64,000 nt of DNA from Verrucomicrobiota bacterium (GCA_963205455.1 CAUJJL010000088.1:46138-110137); one strand, 5' to 3'; shown: positions 25,786 to 34,914, counted from the stretch's first letter. A program made the numbers and translations. The notes: generated from the sequence alone by a model not told the origin.

Positions 25786-26816
25786 GCGACGGAGGACGTT
25801 TGCTCGCTCGCCACGCGTGAGGGCGCAGGTGATGGCCGAAGGGTTTGCACGGCGGGGCGGAAGGACCACCAGGTGAGGCCGAAACAAAGCGCGAGCGTTT
25901 GCGCGCCGACGACCACGTGGCTGGTCGTGAAATACGGATTCCGATAAGTCAGAACTGCGGCTGCACCCAGTGTTATCTGAATCGCCAGTAGGACAAGCAG
26001 GCCCCACGCGAGTGCCTTGACGCGCAGGGAAGTTGCCGGATCGCGGGAAATGCGGGCGACGAGGACAATCAAGGCGACGGTGATGCACAACGCGAGAACC
26101 CGGTGGGCGAAATGAATTGCCACGCGGAAGTTCCAGACAGCAGGAAGGAGGTCGCCCTCGGGGGTACTCCAGGGAAAGGTGGGGATCGAGGTTCCGGCGA
26201 AGCTATGGCGCATCACGGCCGCAACGGCCAGTTGCACGATGAGCAGGCATGTGCAGAAGACGGCGGTGCGCCGCCAGGTGATGATGCCTCGTGGCCGATG
26301 CGAGGAGGGTTCCATCCAGGGGCGGCTGAGGGAAATTGAGGTTGCGATGAGCGAGCAAATGTAAAGCTGGGCGAGAGTTGCATGAGCCATCGCAAAGAGC
26401 CGACCCACGCTTGTGTCCACGGTTTCAACATGCAGATGATCCATCAGCACCCGCAGCCCTCCCACGACAGCCTGTGCCACGACAAGGCCTAGCGCGATCC
26501 AGGCGAGCTTCCTCATCCAAGAGCGCGAATCCTTCAACCAGACCGCAAGGGCAATGGCCAAGGTCACCGCTGTGATCAGGCCCGCACTCAGCCGGTGGGA
26601 GTGTTCTGAAAACATGGCCAGATCGTGCAGCCAGCCATCGGGATTCAGCGAACCATTCGAAAGCGGCCAGTCTGGAAACACCATGCCTGCACCAATACTG
26701 GTCGTGAAGGCGCCAAGTGTGACCAGTACAAACACCCAGGCCGTGCCGGCGATGGCGGACCAAGCTAAGACGGGCTGATAGGCCCGGGTGCGGTGGAGAG
26801 GACGAAGAAGTGACAT
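25782..26816 (-). CDS. ctaA: Heme A synthase
   Basis: A COX15/CtaA family membrane enzyme oxidising heme O to heme A for an aa3-type oxidase. It has about 344 residues from the ATG at 26816. It shows eight hydrophobic segments and the conserved heme-ligand histidine patches (FSEHSHRLSAGLIT, AMAHATLAQLYICSL, RVAIHFAHRVLALC, YFTTSHVVVGAQTLAL). It also has GAGMVFPDWPLSNGSLNPDGW, as in the alphaproteobacterial/PVC subtype. It is the first gene of the ctaA-ctaB-DUF420 operon. It is divergent from the SCO-type gene, with 84 bp between, so both promoters share a short region. Confidence 0.94.
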   Translation of the reverse strand: MSLLRPLHRTRAYQPVLAWSAIAGTAWVFVLVTLGAFTTSIGAGMVFPDWPLSNGSLNPDGWLHDLAMFSEHSHRLSAGLITAVTLAIALAVWLKDSRSWMRKLAWIALGLVVAQAVVGGLRVLMDHLHVETVDTSVGRLFAMAHATLAQLYICSLIATSISLSRPWMEPSSHRPRGIITWRRTAVFCTCLLIVQLAVAAVMRHSFAGTSIPTFPWSTPEGDLLPAVWNFRVAIHFAHRVLALCITVALIVLVARISRDPATSLRVKALAWGLLVLLAIQITLGAAAVLTYRNPYFTTSHVVVGAQTLALCFGLTWWSFRPAVQTLRPSPAPSRVASEQTSSVA

Positions 26817-26900
26817 GCGGTCCGGCAAACGTTGAAACTGAAGATCGTAGGGATGGCTATCGCTTTGACAATTTAATCCTCTGGGCGGATCGGTAGTCTC

Positions 26901-27863
26901 ATGGAGTTGAATTGTTCCTTGCCGCCGCGAGCTCGTGTCGGCTGTACGCCCTTTGTTGTGCGCGCGATTTTCACTGCGCTTGCGTTAGTCATCCTTGCTG
27001 GGTGTGGAAAACCTGGCGCGGCTGCACCTCCCGTCGCAGAAGCATCGGGCAAACAATCGAAACGATTTCCCATCAAAGGAGAAATCATCGGCATTGAACG
27101 AGACCGGGGGCGGCTCATCGTGAAACACGAAGAAATACCCGGATACATGCCGGCAATGGCGATGGAATTCATCGTCTCGCCGGGTGACCTCGCGAACGCC
27201 AGGGAAGGCCAACACATTTCCGCGGTGATGGTCTCGAACGAGGGTGATGACTATCTCCTGGAAAAGATCTGGCCCGCGGACCCGACCGCTTCCTCAAATG
27301 TCGCGGCGGCCACGGCGGCACTCCTGCAGGACACGACGATCCGGGGCCGCAATGCGTATCGTGAGGTGGGTGAGACGACACCCTCATTTTCACTCTATGA
27401 CCAGAATGGGGCAGTGGTGCAATCGGAGCGCTTCCGAGGGAGACAGGTAATGATCAACTTCATCTTTACCCGTTGCCCCGTCGCCAACATGTGCCCTCTG
27501 GCCGTATCAAAATTTCAGCAGGTGCAGGCAAAGGCGAGAAAGGACGGCATTTCCAACCTTGAGCTTGTCTCCATCTCCCTTGATCCGACCTATGATACTC
27601 CGGGTGTCCTCCGGGAGTATGCGTCTGCGCGCGGCATCGACACGTCGAACTATTCGTTTCTCACGGGACCGGAGGCGGCGATCCGTGCGTTGCTGACCCA
27701 GTTTGGCGTGATTGCGGAATTCAAGGGAGATCTGATCAATCACACTCTCGCAACGATTCTGGTAAACGAGAAAGGTATGATTGCCTGGCGGGCGGATGGA
27801 AGCTCATGGAGTGTCGACGAGTTTGTAGGAAAGATGGATCGGCCGCAGCAGAACAAGTCATGA
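26901..27863 (+). CDS. Copper chaperone fusion: CusF-like domain plus SCO1/SenC domain
   Basis: A lipoprotein of 320 residues (signal ending VILAGC). Residues about 58-125 form a CusF/CopK-like copper-binding barrel with the Met-rich motif YMPAMAMEF. Residues about 150-315 form a SCO thioredoxin fold. The SCO copper site is present: Cys192 and Cys198 in RCPVANMCP and the distal His281 in INHTLAT. The Cys spacing is CX5C instead of the classical CX3C. SCO proteins insert copper into the CuA site of cytochrome oxidase, and a fused CusF-like domain would supply Cu(I) at the site. It overlaps the next gene by 4 bp (ATGA). Confidence 0.92.
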   Translation: MELNCSLPPRARVGCTPFVVRAIFTALALVILAGCGKPGAAAPPVAEASGKQSKRFPIKGEIIGIERDRGRLIVKHEEIPGYMPAMAMEFIVSPGDLANAREGQHISAVMVSNEGDDYLLEKIWPADPTASSNVAAATAALLQDTTIRGRNAYREVGETTPSFSLYDQNGAVVQSERFRGRQVMINFIFTRCPVANMCPLAVSKFQQVQAKARKDGISNLELVSISLDPTYDTPGVLREYASARGIDTSNYSFLTGPEAAIRALLTQFGVIAEFKGDLINHTLATILVNEKGMIAWRADGSSWSVDEFVGKMDRPQQNKS

Positions 27864-28777
27864 CACACGCTTTGACGACTTCTCAAAAGCGACAGGTGCT
27901 CGCGATTACGGGTGCAGCCATCGCCCTCTACGTTGGTTTCCGGTTCCTCCCCACGGGAACGAATCTCAGTCATATGGATTTTGCAGTGAAGGGAGGCAAT
28001 TCGATCGAGTTTTGTGATCCCTCGAATCCGCAGTTCATCCCGGTTGTTGCGGTGCGATCTCCTGTTGCAATGACGGTTGAATCGGCTTCGCCTCCAATGG
28101 CCGGCCAGACTGTCAGTGCGAGAATCCGCCTCGTGACATCGACGGGCAAGACTCTCGGTCCGGAGGACATGGTCGTCGCACATACGGCGAAGCTGCATCT
28201 CCTCATCGTGGATCCCTCACTCGTGGATTATCATCACGTCCATCCGCAACCGACAGGATCACCAGGCGAATGGGCATTCTCATTCACGCCGAAAGGTGGT
28301 GGAACCTATCGCATCTTCTCCGACTTCACGCCGTTGGCGACGGGCCGGGGGTTGTATGCGCATGTGGATCTTGAGGTGGCTGGTGCTGTGGTGGAGCGCC
28401 CGTCGATATCGCCAGTATTGCCCGCGGTCGTTTCAGACAAGGACGGCTGGAGCTTCGAGCTGACTTCCAAGGACAGTGTGATCAAGGCAGGCGCAGTTGC
28501 GGAGCTTTCGCTGGCGGTATCTCGGGCTGACGGACGAGACATCACTCTCGACACGGTGATGGATGCCTTCGCCCATCTTGTGGCATTCGATGCCGAACGA
28601 GGAGGGTTTGCCCACCTGCATCCGAATGAAACGGATATTTCCAAACCGCTGACGGGTGCGCGTCCGACACTATCGTTCAAGGTCACGATACCTCGTGCAG
28701 GACGTTATGTGATATGGGCGCAATTTTCGACCCAGGGGCGGGAACGCTTTGTACCCTTCTGGATCGATGTGACCTGA
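27860..28777 (+). CDS. Membrane-anchored His-motif protein, likely copper related
   Basis: A protein of 305 residues whose ATG overlaps the SCO gene stop, so the two are translationally coupled. One N-terminal membrane anchor (VLAITGAAIALYVGFRFL) is followed by two beta-rich, Ig-like extracytoplasmic halves. Each carries a histidine cluster: VAHTAKLHLLIVDPSLVDYHHVHP (about 105-130) and AHLVAFDAERGGFAHLHP (about 235-255). Similar HxHP motifs occur in envelope proteins encoded beside copper-handling genes. The function is inferred from the histidines and the coupling to a copper chaperone. Confidence 0.8.
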   Translation: MTHALTTSQKRQVLAITGAAIALYVGFRFLPTGTNLSHMDFAVKGGNSIEFCDPSNPQFIPVVAVRSPVAMTVESASPPMAGQTVSARIRLVTSTGKTLGPEDMVVAHTAKLHLLIVDPSLVDYHHVHPQPTGSPGEWAFSFTPKGGGTYRIFSDFTPLATGRGLYAHVDLEVAGAVVERPSISPVLPAVVSDKDGWSFELTSKDSVIKAGAVAELSLAVSRADGRDITLDTVMDAFAHLVAFDAERGGFAHLHPNETDISKPLTGARPTLSFKVTIPRAGRYVIWAQFSTQGRERFVPFWIDVT

Positions 28778-28779
28778 CT

Positions 28780-29550
28780 TCAGAACTTCAGGTGCTTCAC
28801 AGTGAGGCCCTGATTGATGAGTTGGTTGAGTGAATCGATTCCGATGCGCAGGTGATCGCTGACATAGCGTTCGTCGACGGCCCTGTCGCTTGCTGCGGTC
28901 TTCACGCCTTCGGGGAACATCGGCTGATCGCTTACGAGCAGGAGTGCGCCCGTGGGGATCTCATTGAAAAAACCGGTCATGAAGATGGTCGCTGTTTCCA
29001 TATCGATCGCCATGGCACGGATGCGTTTCAGGTAGGCCTTGAATTGCGTGTCGTGCTCCCACACCCGACGATTCGTCGTGTAGACGGTGCCGGTCCAATA
29101 GTCGCGCTTGTGATCCCGGATTGTCGTGGAGATCGCCTTTTGCAGCGCAAACGAAGGCAGGGCAGGGACCTCCGGGGGATAATAGTCGTTGCTGGTTCCC
29201 TCCCCGCGGATGGCGGCGATGGGCAGGATCAGGTCGCCAACAACCGCACGATGTTTGATGCCTCCGCATTTCCCTAGAAAAAGCACGGCTTTAGGCGAAA
29301 TGGCACTGAGCAGATCGAGGATCGTGGCCGCAGTCGCGCTTCCCATGCCGAAGTTGATGATCGTGATACGACCCGCTGTCGCATTGGGCATGGGCTTGTC
29401 CTGCCCGATCACCGGCACTTGGTGCAGACTCGCGAACAGGTCCACATACTTCTGGAAATTCGTGAGCAGGACATAGTCTCCAAAGTCCTTCAGGGCGACA
29501 CCGGTGTAGCGCGGCAGCCAGTTCCGGACGATTGCTTTTCGGGTTTTCAT
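28780..29550 (-). CDS. amn: AMP nucleosidase (short form)
   Basis: A protein of 256 residues from the ATG at 29550. It is a purine nucleoside phosphorylase-fold enzyme that splits AMP into adenine and ribose 5-phosphate. Landmarks are INFGMGSATAATILDLL, VLFLGKCGGIK, LPIAAIRGEGTSNDYYPPEVPALPSF and the ribose-binding MAIDMETATIFM, then LLLVSDQPM. It lacks the long N-terminal regulatory domain of the E. coli enzyme, as in Bacteroidetes/PVC versions. It is convergent with the His-motif protein, 2 bp away, with no room for a separate terminator. Confidence 0.9.
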   Translation of the reverse strand: MKTRKAIVRNWLPRYTGVALKDFGDYVLLTNFQKYVDLFASLHQVPVIGQDKPMPNATAGRITIINFGMGSATAATILDLLSAISPKAVLFLGKCGGIKHRAVVGDLILPIAAIRGEGTSNDYYPPEVPALPSFALQKAISTTIRDHKRDYWTGTVYTTNRRVWEHDTQFKAYLKRIRAMAIDMETATIFMTGFFNEIPTGALLLVSDQPMFPEGVKTAASDRAVDERYVSDHLRIGIDSLNQLINQGLTVKHLKF

Positions 29551-29730
29551 GGGGGAAATGCGCGGATTGACGCGGAGAATGTGCAAGCTTGGAGCTTCTG
29601 ACTGGGATCACAAGTCGGCTGGCGAATTCCGTGATCGCTTGGGCAAGGTGCCTGAGTGATTGAGAGCCGAACCCGTTATGGATTGTCTCATCCTGCTTAT
29701 CTTCAGGAGATAACAAGGGGAAGATTTAAT

Positions 29731-29746
29731 TGAGAATAAGTCTTGA
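29731..29746. promoter_or_regulatory. Possible upstream Fur box
   Basis: TGAGAATAAGTCTTGA gives a partial 7-1-7 dyad resembling TGAGAATNATTCTCA Fur sites. It lies 27 bp upstream of a better palindrome, in front of an iron-uptake operon. It is weak on its own. Confidence 0.4.
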
Positions 29747-29757
29747 TAGCATATTGA

Positions 29758-29776
29758 CATGAGACTGTGTCTCATG
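29758..29776. promoter_or_regulatory. Fur-like operator of the siderophore receptor operon
   Basis: CATGAGAC-TGT-GTCTCATG is a perfect 19-bp dyad. Its core TGAGACTGTGTCTCA fits the 7-1-7 Fur site layout. It lies 15 bp upstream of the receptor's GTG start and overlaps a consensus -35 hexamer TTGACA (29754-29759), so Fe-Fur binding would block transcription. Confidence 0.65.
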
Positions 29777-29790
29777 ATCAGCTCTAGCCT

Positions 29791-32064
29791 GTGACGACTT
29801 CCCAACTGGAATCCCTGTCTCAAACGACGAATTCAAGCGCACCGGTGTTTGCCTCACGGAAGCTCCCGGTGCCTCCCGCCGCCGCCACGCTTGCAGCGAT
29901 GCTTTTTGCACAAGGCACCGTGGTCGCTGCTGCTGAGGACTCGGGAGACTCCGATGATGCGGCTGTGCCGACATGGCTGGACCAGGTTGTTGTCGAGGAA
30001 TCAACCGCGAAACATTTGTCTTCGCCGAAGTTTTCGGAGCCTTTGCGCGACACACCCCAGACGGTCGTCGTCGTTCCGCAAGTTATCATCGAGCAGCAAG
30101 GCGCGACGAATCTGAGTGACGTGCTGCGCAATACGCCGGGGATCACATTTCTTGCGGGAGAAGGCGGAGGCGCATCGTCAACCGCGGGCGACGCCTTCTT
30201 CATGCGTGGATTTGACGCCTCAAACAACATTTTCGTCGACGGTGTGAGAGACAGCGGCGCTGTCTATCGCGATGTGTTCAATCTGGAGCAGGTGGAGATC
30301 GCAAAGGGGAGCGCGGGTGCGGACAACGGTCGCGGCGCAACTTCGGGCTACGTCAATCTCGCAAGCAAGTCTCCCCGCCTTGATGAGTTCACCCGTGCCC
30401 AGGTGAGTTACGGATCGGGAGATCTCAGGCGTGTTACGTCCGACATCAATGCGCCGATCTCCGATCGACTCGCTCATGGAGCGGCTTTCCGTCTCAATCT
30501 GCTTTACCAGGAAGGCGGCGTGGCCGGTCGCGATTGGGCGGAGCAGAATCGATGGGGCGTGGCTCCGTCGCTCGCGCTTGGGCTCGGAACGAATACCACC
30601 TTCGATGTCGGTTATCAATATGTCGAACAGGACAACCTTCCTGACTACGGCCTTCCCACGGCGGCATTTCCCGGACTGAAACAAGCGACGCCCGCAAGCG
30701 GGGTGTCGCAGCGCAACTTCTACGGGCTCAAGGGTGATTTCGAGGATGTTGAGCAGGAGAGTTCCACGTTGCGTTTGTCCCACGCGATCAATGATCGCGT
30801 AAAGCTGAGCAACCAGAGCCGCTGGGCGGAAACCTCAAGGCTCGCGGAGATCACCGTGGTGACTTCTCCCACCGCCTACAATGCCACGACGCAGGAAGTC
30901 GCCCGATCCCGCCAGCGGAACGACCGCGATACGTCGATCCTTTCGAACCAGACGCTTCTGACAGCGGAGGCGACAACCGGATCCCTTTCGCACGCGATCA
31001 GTGCGGGGATTGAGCTCACGCGTGAGAAGGCGGTCAGCACAAGCTGGACTGGCCTTGGAACGGTTGCGGCGACGAACATCCATAATCCAGATCCCGATAT
31101 GCCTGTCGCGGGCTACGCACCTGTGCCGAGCGGGGCGTCAACTGACGGGCGGATCGACACGGTTGGGCTTTTTGCGTTTGATACCGTGAAGGTTTCCCCA
31201 GCACTTCAGGTGACCGGTGGATTCCGCGTTGAACACTACGGAATCGACTATGCGAGCACGCCGGCAACCGGTTCCACCACCGCTCCATTGCACGTTGAGC
31301 GCGACGAGGATGTTGTCACCTGGAAGGCAGGCATCGTCTACAAGCCCGCCCCAAACGGCAGCATCTATGCCTCGGTCGGCACCTCTTCGCGTCCTCCGGG
31401 CACCAATCTGACGTTTTCAACGAATGCAACCAATGCGGATAATCCCCTGTTGGATCCACAGGAATCCACGAATCGCGAACTTGGAGTAAAATGGGATGTT
31501 GCACGCGGCCGTCTGTCGCTGACAGCGGCTCTTTTCCAGAGTGAGAATTCAAATGTGCCCACAACGGATACTGCGACAGGGTTGGTCGTGCAGGCGGTGG
31601 ATCAGAAGGTGGAGGGAGTTGAATTCGGCGTCTCCGGTCAGATCAATGACAAGTTGCTCGTGTATGGAGGCCTCGCATTGATGGACAGTGAGTATTCGGC
31701 GCCGTCGTCCACGGCCGCAGGTGGATCAAACGGCGCAGAACTTCAATGGACGCCCGACGTTTCGGGAAATCTCTGGAGCACTTACCGTTTGCCCTTCGGG
31801 CTGACGGTCGGTGGAGGCGCGCGCTACATGTCCACCGTTGCGCGCCAGACTACGCAGGCCCCTTCGGCGACCGCCCCGGAGATGCCGAGCTACTGGGTGT
31901 TTGATGCGATGCTGGAGTACGACGTCAATCCGTCCGTGGGGGTGAGGCTGAACGTCAATAACCTCGGGGATGAAGTCTACTCGCGAAGTCTGAACAACAA
32001 TGGCGGCCGTTATCTTCCGGGCGCACCGCGGACTTTTCTGATCACGGCGTCACTCAAGTTCTGA
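29791..32064 (+). CDS. TonB-dependent siderophore receptor (catecholate/Fiu-like)
   Basis: An outer-membrane receptor of 757 residues starting at a GTG. A signal peptide (core about 27-48, cleavage near VVAAAED) precedes the TonB box region. The plug domain follows (DTPQTVVVVPQVIIEQQGATNLSDVLRNTPGITF ... FFMRGFDASNNIFVDGVRDSG ... NLEQVEIAKGSAGADNGRGATSGYVNLASKSP). A 22-strand barrel ends in the terminal aromatic signature FLITASLKF. The adjacent PiuC/YbiX-type gene and the Fur-like site point to a catecholate siderophore such as Fiu/PiuA substrates. No Shine-Dalgarno is obvious. Confidence 0.93.
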   Translation: MTTSQLESLSQTTNSSAPVFASRKLPVPPAAATLAAMLFAQGTVVAAAEDSGDSDDAAVPTWLDQVVVEESTAKHLSSPKFSEPLRDTPQTVVVVPQVIIEQQGATNLSDVLRNTPGITFLAGEGGGASSTAGDAFFMRGFDASNNIFVDGVRDSGAVYRDVFNLEQVEIAKGSAGADNGRGATSGYVNLASKSPRLDEFTRAQVSYGSGDLRRVTSDINAPISDRLAHGAAFRLNLLYQEGGVAGRDWAEQNRWGVAPSLALGLGTNTTFDVGYQYVEQDNLPDYGLPTAAFPGLKQATPASGVSQRNFYGLKGDFEDVEQESSTLRLSHAINDRVKLSNQSRWAETSRLAEITVVTSPTAYNATTQEVARSRQRNDRDTSILSNQTLLTAEATTGSLSHAISAGIELTREKAVSTSWTGLGTVAATNIHNPDPDMPVAGYAPVPSGASTDGRIDTVGLFAFDTVKVSPALQVTGGFRVEHYGIDYASTPATGSTTAPLHVERDEDVVTWKAGIVYKPAPNGSIYASVGTSSRPPGTNLTFSTNATNADNPLLDPQESTNRELGVKWDVARGRLSLTAALFQSENSNVPTTDTATGLVVQAVDQKVEGVEFGVSGQINDKLLVYGGLALMDSEYSAPSSTAAGGSNGAELQWTPDVSGNLWSTYRLPFGLTVGGGARYMSTVARQTTQAPSATAPEMPSYWVFDAMLEYDVNPSVGVRLNVNNLGDEVYSRSLNNNGGRYLPGAPRTFLITASLKF

Positions 32065-32092
32065 GCACGCGCAACCACTGGAAACTGCCATC

Positions 32093-32773
32093 ATGGTCAT
32101 CACGATTCCCAATATTCTCACTCCGGAACAGATCGCCTCCTGCCGTGCATTGCTTGATTCGGCGGAGTGGGTGGACGGACGCGTTACAGCGGGACATCAG
32201 GGCGCCCGGGTGAAGGACAATCAGCAGATTCCCGCGACGCATCCCGTTGCGCGGCAGGTCGGTGAGGTTCTTCTCAAGGCGCTTCATCAGAATCCGCTGT
32301 TTCTTTCGGCCGCTCTTCCGCTTCACGTCTTGCCGCCAATGTTCAATCGGTATTCCGGAGGGCAACAGTTCGGCATGCATGTGGATGGCTCCATCAGGCA
32401 GATTCCGGGAACGAACCAGCGCCTTCGCACCGACCTTTCCTGCACTTTCTTTTTTGCAGGCCCGGAGGAGTATGACGGAGGGGAACTGATCATTGAGGAT
32501 ACTTATGGTTCCAAGAGCGTGAAGCTTCCGGCAGGTCAACTTGTGCTCTATCCGGCCACCAGCCTGCACCAGGTGAATCCGGTGACGCGCGGTACGCGTC
32601 TTTGTTCGTTCTTCTGGATTCAGAGCATGATTCGCGAGGATGTTAAACGCTCGCTGCTGTTCGACATGGATGGTGGAATTCAAAGACTTTCCGAGGGGCA
32701 GCCGGGTCACCCGGGCATTGTGAAGCTAACGGGGGTCTATCATAACCTGATTCGACTCTGGGCAGAGATGTAG
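32093..32773 (+). CDS. PKHD-type Fe(II)/2-oxoglutarate dioxygenase (PiuC/YbiX family)
   Basis: A protein of 226 residues, the usual length for PiuC/YbiX. The iron ligands are His96 and Asp98 (GMHVDG) and His159 (SLHQVNPV), with Arg169-region RGTRLCSF binding 2-oxoglutarate. The opening MVITIPNILTPEQIASCRALLDSAEWVDGR and MFNRYSGGQQFGMH are hallmark blocks. It lies 28 bp after the receptor, the same pairing as fiu-ybiX and piuA-piuC. The dioxygenase is thought to act on iron-siderophore handling in the cytoplasm, but the substrate is not settled in the family. Confidence 0.95.
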   Translation: MVITIPNILTPEQIASCRALLDSAEWVDGRVTAGHQGARVKDNQQIPATHPVARQVGEVLLKALHQNPLFLSAALPLHVLPPMFNRYSGGQQFGMHVDGSIRQIPGTNQRLRTDLSCTFFFAGPEEYDGGELIIEDTYGSKSVKLPAGQLVLYPATSLHQVNPVTRGTRLCSFFWIQSMIREDVKRSLLFDMDGGIQRLSEGQPGHPGIVKLTGVYHNLIRLWAEM

Positions 32774-32796
32774 ATCCTGCCCGGAGAAGTTCGAAC

Positions 32797-33990
32797 ATGG
32801 TCCCAGCGGCATCCCGCTACGTTGTTTCGCAGATTGCGGACGCAGGTGCGTGGTTGCTCGAGGGACAGCGCCTCGAAGTGTGCGGCGATGCCGAATCGCG
32901 TCGGAATGCAGTCGAGTGCTATGATCGAGCCATGGCACTCCTGAGTGGTGCAGATCCTTCCACTCGGAAGGCTCGGGCCATTGTTTGGATGAACCGAGGA
33001 AATGCATCACAGGGAATGGGCGTAGAATTCGGATTCCCCGAGGCGATACGGTGCTACGATGCGGCCATCACGGAGTTCGAACATGCGTTTGGATTTCTCT
33101 CCGGATGTGGAGGCATTCATTCGTACAGGGAACTCCGGAATGATGCACAGGCTCAAATCGACCCGATCATGTTGAATGCGCTTGGCGCGGCCTGGATGAA
33201 TCGAGGCGTTGCCTTGCAGCAGAAGCGCGGGCCAGAAAATCTTGAAGTGGCGGTCGCGTCTCACGAAAGGGCGATAGAGGTTTTCTCGATGCTTCCGATC
33301 GATCGGGATTCAGTGTTTCGACGGAATCTCGGTGCGGCCTTTCTGAATCTTGCCGATGCGCTCCTTGATCTCCCGGAGAACGCGGGCCTCCGCCGCGCGG
33401 CAAACGCGGCAAGGTACTCGATTCAGCTGACGGTTGATTGTGCGGATACCGATGCGACCTTTGCCGAATTGAATCTCAAGGCGCGCCGAGCCTTGATTGT
33501 GGCCCTCGGTGGCACGCTGTGCGGAGGCGACTGTGGTCCAGGGAATCGGGAAATGCTCGAAAGCGAGATCCGGGGAGCCATCGAAGGCGGACTCAGCCTC
33601 GCTGGTCATTGGAGAGTGAACTCCTGCGAGGCGTTTGTTCACCTGGAGGTCAGGCTGTTTCGTCTCGGATGTCAGTTCCTGCGCATCCATCATGCGCGGG
33701 ATCTCAATGCGTTTGTGCGTGAAAATCTAAAGGACCGTCGGGGAACGCTTCACGAAGAATTCAACGCAGCGGCGGCCGAGGCGATCCAGGCGGCCTTGGA
33801 AGTCATGGGACGCACACCTGTGCAGCCCCACGACTTTGCGAATTCAATCGTGCAGGTCGACGTCTTGAGAGGTCTGCGGGAAACACATCAATGGCTTGCG
33901 CGGAGCACACACGTGGCGGCGTTCAACGTCCTGCAAGGTGAGCCTGGTACTAGTGAAACTCAGATGTCGGGTGTCCCTGCCGGGTGCTGA
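32797..33990 (+). CDS. TPR-like helical protein, third gene of the iron-uptake operon
   Basis: A protein of 397 residues that follows piuC by 23 bp. Repeating helix-turn-helix units resemble tetratricopeptide repeats (SRRNAVECYDRAMALLSGADPSTRKARAIVWMNRGNASQGMG, FPEAIRCYDAAITEFEH, MLNALGAAWMNRGVALQQKRGPENLEVAVASHERAIEVF). It has no signal peptide or membrane segment, so it is cytoplasmic. Several cysteines are present (LGGTLCGGDCGPGN, RLGCQF), but no obvious metal motif. The function is unknown. Operon position suggests a scaffold or regulator in siderophore-iron use, which is inference only. Confidence 0.78.
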   Translation: MVPAASRYVVSQIADAGAWLLEGQRLEVCGDAESRRNAVECYDRAMALLSGADPSTRKARAIVWMNRGNASQGMGVEFGFPEAIRCYDAAITEFEHAFGFLSGCGGIHSYRELRNDAQAQIDPIMLNALGAAWMNRGVALQQKRGPENLEVAVASHERAIEVFSMLPIDRDSVFRRNLGAAFLNLADALLDLPENAGLRRAANAARYSIQLTVDCADTDATFAELNLKARRALIVALGGTLCGGDCGPGNREMLESEIRGAIEGGLSLAGHWRVNSCEAFVHLEVRLFRLGCQFLRIHHARDLNAFVRENLKDRRGTLHEEFNAAAAEAIQAALEVMGRTPVQPHDFANSIVQVDVLRGLRETHQWLARSTHVAAFNVLQGEPGTSETQMSGVPAGC

Positions 33991-33998
33991 TCTCCGAC

Positions 33999-34898
33999 TC
34001 AGACCTCCGCGAGCGAGTTGCCCGTGTTGAGGTGTTCGATGCCGGTATATTTCTGTGACTGCTCATCAGCGTGGTAGCTTGAGCGGACCATTGCACCGCT
34101 CTCGACCACACCGATACCGATGGAGAGGCCAAATTCCTTCCACCGGAGAAATTCGTCCGGATGCACCCAACGATCGATCTTCCAGTGTTGCGGGGTCGGC
34201 TGCAGGTATTGGCCGATCGTGAGGATGTCCGTCCTGTCGGACGCCACATCCCGGATGGTGCGCTCGATTTCCTCAAGGGTTTCGCCCAGTCCGAGCATGA
34301 TGCCTGTTTTGGTCGTGAATCCCTTGCTCTTCGCATGGCGAAGCACGGAGCGGGAACGGTCGTAGCGCGCCTGCACACGCACGGGTTTCTGAAGTCGCTC
34401 GACGGTTTCGAGATTGTGGTTGTAGATGTCAGGTCTCGCCTCGAGCACAATGTCGACGAGTTCGAGGCGTCCCTTGAAGTCTGGAACAAGAACTTCAATG
34501 GCGGTCTGGGGATTGCGGTGTCGTACGGCGCGGATGGTGGCTGCCCAGATGCCTGCTCCTCCATCGGTGAGCTCATCCCGGGAGACGCTTGTAATGACGC
34601 AGTGACGGAGCCCCATCTTTGCGACGGCATCGGCCACGCGTGCGGGCTCGCCGAAATCAAGCTCGGTCGGTCGGCCGGTTTGTATCGCGCAGAAATTGCA
34701 GGATCGGGTGCAGATGTTTCCAAGAATCATCACCGTCGCCGTACCGCGGGACCAGCATTCACCGAGGTTTGGACACTGCGCGCTCTGGCAGACAGTGTGG
34801 AGTTTGTTATCGTCCACGAGCTTGCGCACGGCGTTATAGCCGGGCCCACTGGGTAGTTTGGCGCGCAGCCACGCTGGTTTTCGGGAGGTGTCCATCAC
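33999..34898 (-). CDS. lipA: Lipoyl synthase
   Basis: A radical-SAM enzyme inserting two sulfurs into octanoyl groups on lipoyl domains. It has 299 residues. The auxiliary cluster cysteines are C37, C42 and C48 (CQSAQCPNLGEC). The radical-SAM cysteines are C63, C67 and C70 (CTRSCNFC). The conserved C-terminal serine ligand for the auxiliary cluster is in GAMVRSSYHA. It is on the minus strand, like lipB, which lies 3.6 kb upstream beyond two plus-strand genes. Confidence 0.97.
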   Translation of the reverse strand: MMDTSRKPAWLRAKLPSGPGYNAVRKLVDDNKLHTVCQSAQCPNLGECWSRGTATVMILGNICTRSCNFCAIQTGRPTELDFGEPARVADAVAKMGLRHCVITSVSRDELTDGGAGIWAATIRAVRHRNPQTAIEVLVPDFKGRLELVDIVLEARPDIYNHNLETVERLQKPVRVQARYDRSRSVLRHAKSKGFTTKTGIMLGLGETLEEIERTIRDVASDRTDILTIGQYLQPTPQHWKIDRWVHPDEFLRWKEFGLSIGIGVVESGAMVRSSYHADEQSQKYTGIEHLNTGNSLAEV

Positions 34899-34914
34899 AA
34901 GTAAGGAATTACTC

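Noticed and set aside
25786..26088. N-terminal extension of CtaB by 101 residues
   Set aside because: The extra residues overlap the ctaA coding region in another frame and do not resemble heme O synthase. The ATG at 25785 gives the normal length and a 4-bp coupling overlap.
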